The notes beneath the pieces are model-generated. The model saw nothing but the letters and a program-made list of their open reading frames with translations. It did not search any database and was not told where the DNA came from. A DNA stretch of 64,000 bases. It comes from an uncultured Blastocatellia bacterium (GTDB lineage: Bacteria; Acidobacteriota; Blastocatellia; HR10). The translations under genes and the position numbers were made by a program. The stretch is from the NCBI GenBank assembly GCA_937934295.1, contig CALHAI010000004.1:186001-250000 (forward strand), written 5' to 3'. Positions 55,384 through 63,990 of this stretch are shown here, in pieces (within the stretch, counting starts at the first letter, position 1; every line of letters begins with the position of its first letter).

Positions 55384-56625
55384 TCACTCCTCATAACGTC
55401 TGAAGAGAAGAGCCGCATTGGTGCCGCCGAAGCCGAAGGAGTTCGAGAGGGCATATCGGATCTCGGCTCGGCGCGCGCGATTCGGGACGTAATCGAGATC
55501 GCATTCGGGATCGGGATTCTCGTAGTTGATCGTCGGCGGGAGGATCTGGTAGTAAATGGCCAACACCGTGATGCCCGCTTCTAATCCTCCGGCGGCGCCG
55601 AGCAGATGCCCCGTCATGGACTTGGTCGAGCTGACGGCGAGCCGATACGCATGTTCGCCGAAGACGTACTTGATCGCGTAGGTCTCCAGCTTGTCGTTAT
55701 AGTACGTCGAGGTCCCATGGGCATTGATGTAGTCCACTTGCTCGGGCATGACGCCGGCGTCCCGCAGCGCATACTGCATGACGCGGATGGCCCCGTTGGC
55801 ATCCTCCGGCGGCTGCGTGATGTGATATGCATCGGCGGACATCCCATAGCCGACGATCTCCGCGTAGATTCGCGCCCCTCGCGCCCGCGCGTGCTCAAGG
55901 GCTTCTAGGACGAGAATCCCCGCACCCTCACCGATGACGAACCCATCACGATCGCGGTCGAAGGGGCGGCTCGCGCGCTGCGGTTCCTCGTTGCGGGTCG
56001 AGAGCGCGCGCATGGCGGCGAAGCCCCCCACACCCATCGGCGTGACGGCCGCTTCCGCACCACCGCAGATCATCACGTCGGCATCTCCGCGCTCGATGAT
56101 CTTGAACGCGTCGCCGATGGCGTGGGCGCCGGCTGAGCAAGCCGTACACGTAGCGCTATTGGGCCCGCGCGCGCCAAACCGGATCGAGACCTGACCGGCC
56201 GCGAGGTTCGCGATCGCCGCCGGGATGAAGAAGGGAGAGATCTTCCCCGGCCCACCCTCCAGGAACTTCTGGTGCTCACGCTCGATCACCGAGAAGCCCC
56301 CGATCCCCGAGCCGATGTACACGCCGACGCGCTCGGCGTTCTCCGGCGGGATCCTCAACCCCGCATCGTCCACGGCCTCTTGAGCGGCGGCGATGGCGAA
56401 ATGGATGAACGGGTCCATCTTCTTGACGTCCTTCTTCTCGATGTACTTCAGCGGGTCGAAATTCTTCACCTCCGCCGCGAAGCGGACGGGAAAGCCCGAG
56501 GCGTCGAAGCGCGTGATGTAGTCTACGCCACTGCGCCCCTCGATCAGGCCGCGCCACGTCTCTTCGGTCGTATTCCCAAGGCCACAGACCAAGCCGATTC
56601 CCGTCACTACGACTCGTCGCTTCAC
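55384..56625 (-). CDS. fabF: Beta-ketoacyl-ACP synthase II
   Basis: 413 residues. Elongating condensing enzyme. Catalytic Cys in [13 protein letters not shown] near residue 163, His in [11 protein letters not shown] near residue 303, His in [14 protein letters not shown] near residue 340. The GTG at 56625 follows GGGAGGGAGAC; an ATG 14 codons upstream adds basic residues with no counterpart in the family. It follows acpP. Confidence 0.96.
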   Translation of the reverse strand: MKRRVVVTGIGLVCGLGNTTEETWRGLIEGRSGVDYITRFDASGFPVRFAAEVKNFDPLKYIEKKDVKKMDPFIHFAIAAAQEAVDDAGLRIPPENAERVGVYIGSGIGGFSVIEREHQKFLEGGPGKISPFFIPAAIANLAAGQVSIRFGARGPNSATCTACSAGAHAIGDAFKIIERGDADVMICGGAEAAVTPMGVGGFAAMRALSTRNEEPQRASRPFDRDRDGFVIGEGAGILVLEALEHARARGARIYAEIVGYGMSADAYHITQPPEDANGAIRVMQYALRDAGVMPEQVDYINAHGTSTYYNDKLETYAIKYVFGEHAYRLAVSSTKSMTGHLLGAAGGLEAGITVLAIYYQILPPTINYENPDPECDLDYVPNRARRAEIRYALSNSFGFGGTNAALLFRRYEE

Positions 56626-56685
56626 GTCTCCCTCCCGCCGTCTCCTCTTCCGCTCGCCGACCCGCAAGCGGAAGAGGCGCCGTCA

Positions 56686-56928
56686 TCATTTCTTGTGCTT
56701 CTCGATGTATTCGATGGCATCGCGGACACTGACGATCTTCTCGGCATCTTCATCCGGGATCTCAATGCCGAACTCCTCCTCAAAGCGCATGACCAACTCC
56801 ACCGTATCGAGCGAGTCGGCCCCCAGGTCATCCACAAAGCGCGCGTTCGGCGTGACTTCGGACTCATCCACACCCAATTCATCCACGATGATCTGCTTTA
56901 CCCTTTCCTCGATCGTTGGATCCGCCAT
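56686..56928 (-). CDS. acpP: Acyl carrier protein
   Basis: 80 residues. The phosphopantetheine serine sits in [14 protein letters not shown] near residue 37, and [32 protein letters not shown] is the typical ACP opening. It is placed between fabG and fabF as in E. coli. Confidence 0.98.
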   Translation of the reverse strand: MADPTIEERVKQIIVDELGVDESEVTPNARFVDDLGADSLDTVELVMRFEEEFGIEIPDEDAEKIVSVRDAIEYIEKHKK

Positions 56929-57002
56929 AGGTCGTCCCTCCTTGTTCGATGGTTGAAGCGTAATTTTACGCTGCCCGTGACCGGGCGATCAACGGAGCGG
57001 CA

Positions 57003-57746
57003 TCACATATAGAGCCCTCCGTTGATGTTGAGGACGTGGCCGGTGATATAGCCGGCCTCCTCGGATGCGAGGAAGACGACACCGGCAGCCACATCCGCGC
57101 CGGTGCCCATCCGTTGAAGGGGGATGAGCGCGAGCATCTGTCGCCGCACCTCTTCGCTCAAGGCGCGCGTCATGTCCGTGTCAATGAACCCCGGGGCGAC
57201 GGCATTCACCGTGATGTTGCGAGAGGCGACCTCGCGCGCGAGCGCTTTCGTGAACCCGATGATGCCCGCCTTGGAGGCCGCGTAGTTGGAGACACCGACG
57301 TTCCCCATCTGCCCCAGGACCGAGGTGATGCTGATGATCCGACCATACCGCGCTCGCACCATCGTCGGCAACACGGCCTGACAGCAGAGGAAGACGCTCG
57401 TCAGATTCGTCTGCAAAACGAGATCCCAATCCTCGCGCTTCATACGCAGCAGGAGCGCGTCGCGCGTGATGCCCGCGTTGTTGACCAGAATGTCGATGCG
57501 CCCCCACTCGTCGAGCACGCGCGCGACAGCCCCTTTCACCTGTTCGGCCTCGGTCACATCGGTCGGCAACGCCAGCGCGCGCCGCCCCAGGCGGCGAATC
57601 TCTTCAGCGACGGCCTCCAGCTTCTCACGCGTCCGCGCCAGGAGGGCCACATCGGCGCCATGCTCGGCCAACGCCAGCGCACAGTCGCGGCCGATACCCT
57701 GCGAGGCGCCCGTCACCATGGCGACGCGTCCATCCAAGCGAATCAT
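57003..57746 (-). CDS. fabG: 3-oxoacyl-ACP reductase
   Basis: 247 residues. NADPH-dependent short-chain dehydrogenase. Cofactor motif GASQGIG near residue 13, NNAGITRD near residue 88, catalytic Ser and Tyr-x-x-x-Lys in SITSVLGQMGNVGVSNYAASKAG near residue 140. The ATG at 57746 overlaps the fabD stop by four bases. It is followed by a 74-base gap to acpP. Confidence 0.96.
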   Translation of the reverse strand: MIRLDGRVAMVTGASQGIGRDCALALAEHGADVALLARTREKLEAVAEEIRRLGRRALALPTDVTEAEQVKGAVARVLDEWGRIDILVNNAGITRDALLLRMKREDWDLVLQTNLTSVFLCCQAVLPTMVRARYGRIISITSVLGQMGNVGVSNYAASKAGIIGFTKALAREVASRNITVNAVAPGFIDTDMTRALSEEVRRQMLALIPLQRMGTGADVAAGVVFLASEEAGYITGHVLNINGGLYM

Positions 57747-58678
57747 GCTCCTAGCTCCTTGAGCGTTTCTTCCAGCGACTCGGGATCCTCGACGACGAAC
57801 GTTCGGGCCGAGCGATCGATCTGCCGGATGAGGCCTGAGAGCACGCGTCCGGGGCCGACCTCGATGAACGTCGTGACCCCCTCGGCTAACAGTCGCCGGA
57901 CCGATTCCTCCCATCGCACGGGACGCGAGACCTGGCGGCGCAGTCCCTGGCGCGCGGCTTCTCCCGTGGTGACGATCTCCGCCCCCACATTGTTCACAAG
58001 TGGAATGTTCGGGTCGGCGAAAGCCACGCGGGCGAGATCTTCAGCCAATCGTTCTTCGGCCGGGTGCATCAGGGCACAATGAAACGGCGCGCTCACCGGA
58101 AGGAGGACAGCACGTCGCGCCCCGCGCTCGCGCGCCAGCGCAGCGGCCCGTTCGACGGCCTCTTTGTGCCCGGCGATCACGATCTGCTGCGGCGAATTGA
58201 AATTGGCCGGAGCGCAGACCTGCCCCTCAGCCGCTTCACGACAGATCTGCTCGACGATCTCCACCGAAGCACCGAGGATCGCGGCCATCGCCCCTTGTCC
58301 GAGGGGGACGGCCTCTTGCATATACTGGCCACGCCGCCGCACAAGAGGGAGAGCATCCTCGAAAGCGAGTGCGCCGGCCGCCACCAGGGCCGTATATTCG
58401 CCCAAGCTGTGTCCGGCGACGAAATCGGGGCGCACACCCGCTTGCTCCAGAACACGATAGCACGCCACGGAGGTCGTCAGGATCGCCGGCTGCGTGTTCT
58501 CCGTCCGCTTCAGCTCCTCCTCGTCGCCCTCAAAGCACAGCCGACTGAGTGGGAACCCCAGCACGGCATCGGCGCGCTCGAAAACCTCTTGTGCCAGAGC
58601 ATACGCTTCGGCCATCCGACGGCCCATCCCGCTATATTGCGATCCTTGGCCGGGGAAGACGCACGCGATCCGGCTCAT
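57743..58678 (-). CDS. fabD: Malonyl-CoA:ACP transacylase
   Basis: 311 residues. Loads malonyl groups onto ACP. N-terminal VFPGQGSQYSGMGRRMAE; catalytic Ser in VAGHSLGEYTALVAAGAL near residue 91; His in the LPVSAPFHCALM block near residue 198. It begins five bases after fabH. Confidence 0.96.
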   Translation of the reverse strand: MSRIACVFPGQGSQYSGMGRRMAEAYALAQEVFERADAVLGFPLSRLCFEGDEEELKRTENTQPAILTTSVACYRVLEQAGVRPDFVAGHSLGEYTALVAAGALAFEDALPLVRRRGQYMQEAVPLGQGAMAAILGASVEIVEQICREAAEGQVCAPANFNSPQQIVIAGHKEAVERAAALARERGARRAVLLPVSAPFHCALMHPAEERLAEDLARVAFADPNIPLVNNVGAEIVTTGEAARQGLRRQVSRPVRWEESVRRLLAEGVTTFIEVGPGRVLSGLIRQIDRSARTFVVEDPESLEETLKELGA

Positions 58679-58683
58679 ATCCC

Positions 58684-59670
58684 TCACCACCGGAGGACGG
58701 CCGCGCCGAAGGTGACGCCTGCGCCGAAGCTCGCCATCATGAGCAGATCGCCCGGCTTCACTCGGCCCGCGCGCACGCACTCGTCGAGCGCGATGGGAAT
58801 GGAAGCCGAGGAGGTGTTTCCCACGCGATGAATGTTCGAGTAGACCTTCTCCAGAGGCAACCCCAATCGCTCAGCCACCGCCTCCGTGATGCGTTGGTTC
58901 GCTTGATGCGGGATGAAGAGGTCAATGTCATTTGGCGACATGCGCAAATCGTCGAGCACCTGCCGCGAGATCTCCTCCATGCTGCGCACGGCGACTTTGA
59001 AGAGCTCGTTCCCGCGCATCTTGATGTAGTGCAGACGATTGGTCACGGTCTCGATGGAGGCCGGATAGCGCGTCCCCCCTCCGGGCGTATAGAGGTAGTC
59101 CACGTAATCGCCATCGCTTTGAATCCGCGCAGACAGCAGCCCGCGCCCATCCTCCACCGGCTGGACGATGGCGGCTCCCGCTCCATCCCCGAAGATGACG
59201 CAGGTCGAGCGATCCGTGTAATCGACATATCGCGTGAGCAACTCCGCGCCGATGAGCAAGATCGTGTGCGCGCGTCCGGCCTTGATCATCCCCTCAGCGA
59301 GCGTCAGACCGTAAATGAAGCCCGAGCACGCGGCGGCTATGTCGAAGGCCGCCGCCCGCTTCGCTCCCAAGAGTGATTGAATGATGCACGCCGTCGCCGG
59401 CAAGGCCATGTCCGGGCAGACCGTCGCGCAGATGAGGACATCGAGGTCCTCGGCCTCTACGCCCGCCATCTCCATGGCGTGACGTGCCGCGCGCACAGCC
59501 AGCGTCGACGTGTATTCGTCGGGACGCGCCTTGCGCCGCTCTTTGATCCCCGTGCGCGTGGAAATCCACTCATCGGAGGTATCCACCATCTTCTCCAAAT
59601 CCGCATTGGTGATGATCTCTTCCGGGAGCGCATGCCCGGTTCCCGTGATCCCCGCGTTCACCTTCTTCAT
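58684..59670 (-). CDS. fabH: Beta-ketoacyl-ACP synthase III
   Basis: 328 residues. Starts fatty acid synthesis from acyl-CoA and malonyl-ACP. Catalytic Cys in DIAAACSGFIYGL near residue 112, His in IPHQANQRI near residue 247, Asn in HRVGNTSSASIP near residue 275. The ATG at 59670 is 55 bases after plsX and follows a GAGGGAT Shine-Dalgarno. Confidence 0.96.
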   Translation of the reverse strand: MKKVNAGITGTGHALPEEIITNADLEKMVDTSDEWISTRTGIKERRKARPDEYTSTLAVRAARHAMEMAGVEAEDLDVLICATVCPDMALPATACIIQSLLGAKRAAAFDIAAACSGFIYGLTLAEGMIKAGRAHTILLIGAELLTRYVDYTDRSTCVIFGDGAGAAIVQPVEDGRGLLSARIQSDGDYVDYLYTPGGGTRYPASIETVTNRLHYIKMRGNELFKVAVRSMEEISRQVLDDLRMSPNDIDLFIPHQANQRITEAVAERLGLPLEKVYSNIHRVGNTSSASIPIALDECVRAGRVKPGDLLMMASFGAGVTFGAAVLRW

Positions 59671-59725
59671 GATCCCTCCCTCGGATGAACATTCATCACC
59701 AAGAGCAATCCCTCTTCGAGAGATC

Positions 59726-60754
59726 TCACGACTTGGCCTCGATGCGCTCACCGTCGGCCTCTTGCACCCTCACGATCTCTCGTTCGATTTGCTCAGGAGC
59801 GCGACGCTCGACCAATTCCTTCGCAATGCGAATGGCATTTTTGATGGCCCGGCTATCGGAGCGGCCATGACAGATGAGGCACACCTGCCGGACGCCCAGA
59901 AGCGGTGCTCCCCCGGACTCGAAATAGTCGAAGCGCTGTCGAAAGCGCTCGAACGCCCGACGCGCGAGCCACGCTCCGAGCCGCGTCGGCAGCGTGCGCC
60001 GCAGTTCCTGCTGCAGCCCCGCACGCAATAGGTCGAAGACGCCCTCGCTCGTCTTCAAAATGACGTTGCCCGTGAACCCATCGCAGACGATGACGTCCAC
60101 ATCCCCCATGTAGATGTTCTGCCCCTCGACGTTCCCGATGAAATGGAGACTCGAGCGCTCCAGATGCTTATATGCCTCGCGCGTCAGCTCATTCCCTTTG
60201 GCTTCCTCTTCGCCAATGGAAACCAGACCGATTCGGGGCGAAGCGATGCCCAGGATCAGGCGCGCATAGATATCTCCCATGATGGCGAACTGCACCAGAT
60301 GCAGGGGACGACATTCGGCATTCGCCCCGACGTCGATCAGAACAGCCCTTCCTCCGGCGAACGTCGGCAGGACGGCGGCCAACGCCGGGCGATCGATCGC
60401 GCCAAGCGTCTTCAAGATCATCTTCGCCGCCGCCATAATCACTCCCGTGTTGCCTGCGCTCACGAAGGCTTGCGCGTATCCTTGGTGAACGAGTCGCAGA
60501 CCGACGTGGATTGTCGAGTCGCGCTTCTTTCGAAGGGCTTGGGCTACCGGCTCATCGGGCGCGATCACCTCCGTGGCATGTACGATCTCGATGCGCGCGT
60601 CCGCGCTTCGCCGCCGCACATGTTCGCGGAGCAAGGCTTCCGGTCCCACGAGCGCGATTGCCAGATCCAACTCCCGCACCGCGCACACGGCCCCTTCCAC
60701 CTCGGGCTCCGGCGCCCGATCGCTCCCCATGGCATCGAGTGCGATGCGCAGCAT
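59726..60754 (-). CDS. plsX: Phosphate acyltransferase PlsX
   Basis: 342 residues. Makes acyl-phosphate from acyl-ACP for phospholipid synthesis. N-terminal RIALDAMGSDRAPEPEVEGA; FVSAGNTGVIMAAAKMILKTLGAIDRPALAAVLPT near residue 92; GNVEGQNIYMGDVDVIVCDGFTGNVILKTSEG near residue 205. It begins one base after the rpmF stop. Confidence 0.95.
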   Translation of the reverse strand: MLRIALDAMGSDRAPEPEVEGAVCAVRELDLAIALVGPEALLREHVRRRSADARIEIVHATEVIAPDEPVAQALRKKRDSTIHVGLRLVHQGYAQAFVSAGNTGVIMAAAKMILKTLGAIDRPALAAVLPTFAGGRAVLIDVGANAECRPLHLVQFAIMGDIYARLILGIASPRIGLVSIGEEEAKGNELTREAYKHLERSSLHFIGNVEGQNIYMGDVDVIVCDGFTGNVILKTSEGVFDLLRAGLQQELRRTLPTRLGAWLARRAFERFRQRFDYFESGGAPLLGVRQVCLICHGRSDSRAIKNAIRIAKELVERRAPEQIEREIVRVQEADGERIEAKS

Positions 60755-60755
60755 A

Positions 60756-60935
60756 TCACTCTTTCACGGGGACGACTTCGCGCCCGTTGTAATACCCGCA
60801 ACGAGGACACACGCGATGCGGCAACACCGGCTCTCGACACTGCGAGCACGTGGTGAGATTCGGGGGCGTCAGGGCATCATGCGCCCGCCGTTTCCCCCGA
60901 CGCGATTTTGAGTGACGACGCTTCGGATTCGGCAT
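60756..60935 (-). CDS. rpmF: 50S ribosomal protein L32
   Basis: 59 residues, easily missed because it is short. It starts MPNPKRRHSKSRRGKRRAHD and holds a zinc ribbon, CSQC near residue 33 and CPRC near residue 46, followed by GYYNGREVV. The yceD-rpmF-plsX order is the widely conserved one. Confidence 0.96.
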   Translation of the reverse strand: MPNPKRRHSKSRRGKRRAHDALTPPNLTTCSQCREPVLPHRVCPRCGYYNGREVVPVKE

Positions 60936-60978
60936 CGTCGATACACCTCCTCATAGGATTCTCGCCGCGCGACCAGCA

Positions 60979-61506
60979 TCAGACGCCTTCCATCCGCCGC
61001 TTCAGCTCCCAAAGGGCTGCCCAACGCGCGTCCACTGACGGCGCGCAATGGCAGACCTCATGATTCAAATCCACTCCGCACTGCGGGCACAGCCCACGAC
61101 AATCCTCCCGACAGAGGAGGCGGAACGGAAGCGCCAGACGAATCTGTTCCCGTACGAGCGCATCAATGTCAATCCGCTCATTCTGGTAGAAGCCGAAGCG
61201 GAGATCGCGCTCGGTCAACTGAACTTCCTCTTCCGGCGTGAGGACCGCCAACGGGGCGTAGAGGACGTCGAAATCCGGAGTCACCGTGAGCCGAAACGCG
61301 CTCAAGCACCGATCGCAGTGAACTTCAACTTCCGCCTCGACCCGCCCCTCAATGCGAATCTCCAGGCCGAGCCGCTGCAGCCGAAAGCGCACACGCGGCG
61401 GGGCACAGAGGACAATCTCCGCATCATCCAACTCCAGTTCCCCGGCCGTGTATTCGTGCTCGACATACAGCTCGTCATGTTCAAGCTGCGTCAAATCCAC
61501 GTCCAT
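60979..61506 (-). CDS. yceD: YceD/DUF177 family protein
   Basis: 175 residues. The DUF177 core has VEAEVEVHCDRCLSAFRLTVTPDFDVLYA near residue 57 with the CxxC, and the C-terminus has LCREDCRGLCPQCGVDLNHEVCHC, a second Cys-rich block as in many members. YceD proteins are tied to 23S rRNA maturation in plants and bacteria. It is the first gene of the fab unit. Confidence 0.93.
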   Translation of the reverse strand: MDVDLTQLEHDELYVEHEYTAGELELDDAEIVLCAPPRVRFRLQRLGLEIRIEGRVEAEVEVHCDRCLSAFRLTVTPDFDVLYAPLAVLTPEEEVQLTERDLRFGFYQNERIDIDALVREQIRLALPFRLLCREDCRGLCPQCGVDLNHEVCHCAPSVDARWAALWELKRRMEGV

Positions 61507-61521
61507 GGTTAAAAGCCCCGA

Positions 61522-61549
61522 ATTATACTCGACCTTTTCCCCGTGTCAA
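61522..61549 (-). promoter_or_regulatory. Consensus sigma70 promoter of the yceD-rpmF-plsX-fab-etf unit
   Basis: TTGACA (61549-61544) and TATAAT (61527-61522) on the minus strand, both perfect consensus, are 16 bases apart. Transcription would start near 61515, giving a leader of about 10 bases before yceD, which has no clear Shine-Dalgarno. No other strong promoter is seen within the unit. Confidence 0.8.
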
Positions 61550-61656
61550 CGCACCGACGTCCGCCTGCGGGACCGCCTCTGGCTTGTGACCGCTCCAGCG
61601 ACGGCCTTTAGATTACCAGAAAAGTCGGGAGAGTTCAACCAGAGAGCGCGGAGGTC

Positions 61657-61685
61657 TTGACCCCGGTGCCGGCTCCCCATATCAT
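61657..61685 (+). promoter_or_regulatory. Sigma70 promoter for a near-leaderless pyrC mRNA
   Basis: TTGACC (61657-61662) and TATCAT (61680-61685) are 17 bases apart. Transcription would begin about 61692, three bases from the pyrC ATG at 61695, and no Shine-Dalgarno is present. Confidence 0.7.
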
Positions 61686-61694
61686 TTCCGCCCG

Positions 61695-62978
61695 ATGCGC
61701 GTGTTGATCAAGTCGGGGACCATCGTGGATCCCTCCGAACACTTAGAGCTGAAAGGGGATCTCCTCATCGAAGATGGGATCATCCGAGAGATCGCTCCGG
61801 AGATTTCAGTTCCCGGGGCGCAGATCCTCGATGCGCGCGGGTGCATCGTCGCTCCGGGATTCATTGATCTTCACGTCCACTTGCGCGAGCCCGGCCGCGA
61901 GGACGTCGAGACCATCGAGACGGGCACACACGCGGCCGCCGCCGGGGGCTTCACGGCCATCTGCGCCATGCCCAATACGCAGCCGGTCAACGATAATCGG
62001 GCCGTGACGCGCTTCATCCTCGAGCGGGCCCGTGAGGTCGGCACCGTGCGCGTCTATCCCATTGGCGCGATCACACAAGGGTTGAATGGAGAAGCTCTGG
62101 CCGAGATCGGTGAGATGCGGGAAGCCGGCATTGTCGCCATCAGCGACGATGGTCAACCTGTCATGAATGCCCAGCTCATGCGTCGTGCTATGGAGTATGC
62201 CCGGCAATTGGACATTCCCGTCGTTGATCACTGCGAGGATAAACATCTCTCAGCCGGAGGCGTCATGAATGAAGGCCTGTGGTCCCTCCGCCTCGGGTTG
62301 AAGGGCATTCCTGCCGCAGCCGAGGAGGTGCACATAGCGCGAGACATCATCCTGGCCGAGCTGACCGGTGCCCATGTACATCTGGCCCATGTGAGCACGG
62401 CCTTCTCGATCGAGCTGGTGCGCCAAGCGAAACGTCGCGGCGTGCGGGTCAGTTGCGAAGTCACGCCGCATCACTTCACCCTCACGGAGGAAGCGGTCCG
62501 CGACTACGATACCAACGCCAAGATGAACCCCCCATTGCGAACGGAACGGGATGTCCGGGCGATCCATGAGGCCCTCGCCGACGGAACCATTGACGCCATC
62601 GCGACGGATCATGCTCCACATCATCCCGATGAGAAGGCGCTCGAGTTCGAGCGCGCGCCCTTTGGCATCGTGGGGTTGGAGACGGCTGTCAGTCTCGCCA
62701 TGGATCGCCTCGTGCATCAGGGCATCATCGGATGGATGCGCTTGGTCGAACTCTTCTCGACCAATCCCGCCCGCATCGCGAATCTCCCCGGAGGGACCTT
62801 AAGGCCGGGCACTGTCGCTGACATCACCATCTTGGATCCGACGCACCCGTTCATCGTCCGGGCCGAACAGTTTCGCTCAAAGGGTCGCAATACGCCCTTT
62901 GAGGGATGGCGTCTCACCGGGGCCGTGCGGGCAACCCTGGTCGCCGGTCGCATGGTCTACCACGCGCATTTCCCCTGA
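61695..62978 (+). CDS. pyrC: Dihydroorotase
   Basis: 427 residues, the class I (PyrC-like) size. Cyclises carbamoyl aspartate to dihydroorotate. Metal site [16 protein letters not shown] near residue 55; the [17 protein letters not shown] block near residue 176; [26 protein letters not shown] near residue 310. Its partner pyrB is on the other strand 20 kb away. Its 3' end is 13 bases from the sigma-factor stop. Confidence 0.96.
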   Translation: MRVLIKSGTIVDPSEHLELKGDLLIEDGIIREIAPEISVPGAQILDARGCIVAPGFIDLHVHLREPGREDVETIETGTHAAAAGGFTAICAMPNTQPVNDNRAVTRFILERAREVGTVRVYPIGAITQGLNGEALAEIGEMREAGIVAISDDGQPVMNAQLMRRAMEYARQLDIPVVDHCEDKHLSAGGVMNEGLWSLRLGLKGIPAAAEEVHIARDIILAELTGAHVHLAHVSTAFSIELVRQAKRRGVRVSCEVTPHHFTLTEEAVRDYDTNAKMNPPLRTERDVRAIHEALADGTIDAIATDHAPHHPDEKALEFERAPFGIVGLETAVSLAMDRLVHQGIIGWMRLVELFSTNPARIANLPGGTLRPGTVADITILDPTHPFIVRAEQFRSKGRNTPFEGWRLTGAVRATLVAGRMVYHAHFP

Positions 62979-62991
62979 GTCGATCGCCCGC

Positions 62992-63552
62992 TCAACACCG
63001 CCGCTTCAAAAGCCGTCGGAGCCGCAGCCGCGCCTTGTGCAGCTGAGATTTCGTCGTCCCGACGGTGACCCCCAGCATCCGGGCGATCTCCTCGTGCCCG
63101 TAGCCCTCCATATCATGCAGCACGAGGATCGTTCGATAGCCGATGGGTAAGGCCATTAACGCGCGCTCCAAAGCAATGCGGTCTACGATCCGAGACATCC
63201 CCTCATCAGTTCGACGAGCCTCCAGAAGAGCCTTCACCTCAGCATCCTCCATCGGCTCATAGTTCGGTCGTCGCCGCCGAAGATGCATCAAGACTAAGTT
63301 CGTCGTCAGCCGGTGCAACCATGTCGTGAAGGCCGCATCTCCCCGAAAGCTCCCAATCTTTCGATAGAGGTGGAGGAACACTTCCTGCGTCAGATCCTCC
63401 GCATCGGCGACGTTGCCGGCAAGTCGCAGGCACAACGCATACACTCGCCGGTGGTACATCTGATAGAGCCGCTCGAACGCCTCCATCTTCCCTTGGGCCG
63501 AAGCCCGAGCCAACTCCAAATCTGAAATGGCGTGAACTGCCGCTGTCGCCAT
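62992..63552 (-). CDS. ECF-type RNA polymerase sigma factor
   Basis: 186 residues. Region 2: YHRRVYALCLRLAGNVADAEDLTQEVFLHLYRKIGSFRGDAAFTTWLHRLTTNLVLMHLRRRR near residues 33-95. Region 4: LMALPIGYRTILVLHDMEGYGHEEIARMLGVTVGTTKSQLHKARLRLRRLL near residues 131-182. The ATG follows AGGAGGGCGAAGGGAT. No anti-sigma gene lies on either side: downstream is pyrC on the opposite strand, and upstream are two tiny peptide genes and a hairpin. Confidence 0.93.
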   Translation of the reverse strand: MATAAVHAISDLELARASAQGKMEAFERLYQMYHRRVYALCLRLAGNVADAEDLTQEVFLHLYRKIGSFRGDAAFTTWLHRLTTNLVLMHLRRRRPNYEPMEDAEVKALLEARRTDEGMSRIVDRIALERALMALPIGYRTILVLHDMEGYGHEEIARMLGVTVGTTKSQLHKARLRLRRLLKRRC

Positions 63553-63580
63553 ATCCCTTCGCCCTCCTGGTGAGAAAATG

Positions 63581-63601
63581 GGGACCCCTAAATGGGGTCC
63601 C
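63581..63601 (-). terminator. Perfect hairpin between the peptide genes and the sigma factor
   Basis: GGGACCCC (63581-63588) and GGGGTCCC (63594-63601) form a perfect eight-base stem with a TAAAT loop. Read on the minus strand it is followed by CATTTTCTC, a short T run, so it could end transcription partly. Its position before the sigma gene would suit an attenuator. Confidence 0.55.
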
Positions 63602-63664
63602 GTGAGGAGGCTTATGAAGAAGCTCGACGCTGTGCACGTCGGCGCGAACTGTCCCTAAGCGACA

Positions 63665-63763
63665 CTAGGGAATCGGACATTGTCCGGATCCCAAGAGTGC
63701 GGCCAACGCCAGCAGAGCCAAAAGGAGCGCTGCTAAGTCGAGTTGTCCGAATTGGGTCCGCAT
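63665..63763 (-). CDS. Small hydrophobic peptide B (paralogue of A)
   Basis: 32 residues, start ATG at 63763 with AAAGGAGG eight bases upstream. The sequence has GQLDLA at 6-11, LLLALLA at 13-19, LLGSG at 23-27 and CPIP at 29-32. A single membrane-spanning helix would cover ~10-24; a short N-terminal basic/aromatic stretch (RTQF) precedes it. It is 71% identical to peptide A over 32 positions. 19 of the 22 identical residues after Met use different codons, which strongly implies selection on the peptide. It is below common gene-finder length cut-offs. The function is unknown. Confidence 0.82.
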   Translation of the reverse strand: MRTQFGQLDLAALLLALLALAALLGSGQCPIP

Positions 63764-63811
63764 GGTCTCTTCCTCCTTTGCTGTGAGATGTCACGAGCCC
63801 ATTGGGCCTCG

Positions 63812-63922
63812 TTATTGCGTCGCACCTGGGATTGGGCATGAGCCACTTCCCAGAAGCTGCAAAGCAGCGAGCAACGCCAGAAGTAGCGTCGCCAGATCAA
63901 GCTGTCCCTTCTCTCGTCCCAT
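63812..63922 (-). CDS. Small hydrophobic peptide A
   Basis: 36 residues, start ATG at 63922 with AGGAGGG six bases upstream. MGREK leads to GQLDLA (6-11), LLLALLA (13-19), LLGSG (23-27) and CPIP (29-32), then GATQ. It would be one short membrane helix with a Cys-Pro C-terminal segment outside it. There is no lipobox and no signal-peptidase site. It is the first gene of a unit with peptide B, a hairpin and the sigma factor. Confidence 0.82.
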   Translation of the reverse strand: MGREKGQLDLATLLLALLAALQLLGSGSCPIPGATQ

Positions 63923-63962
63923 GCTCTTCCCTCCTTTGTTTTGTTTTCCAAACTGCGCCTAT

Positions 63963-63990
63963 AGTATATCATAATTTCCCAAAAAGTCAA
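63963..63990 (-). promoter_or_regulatory. Sigma70 promoter with extended -10 for the peptide unit
   Basis: TTGACT (63990-63985) and TATACT (63968-63963) on the minus strand are 16 bases apart, with TGA just before the -10 (extended -10). Transcription would start near 63956, giving a leader of about 34 bases before peptide A. Confidence 0.75.
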
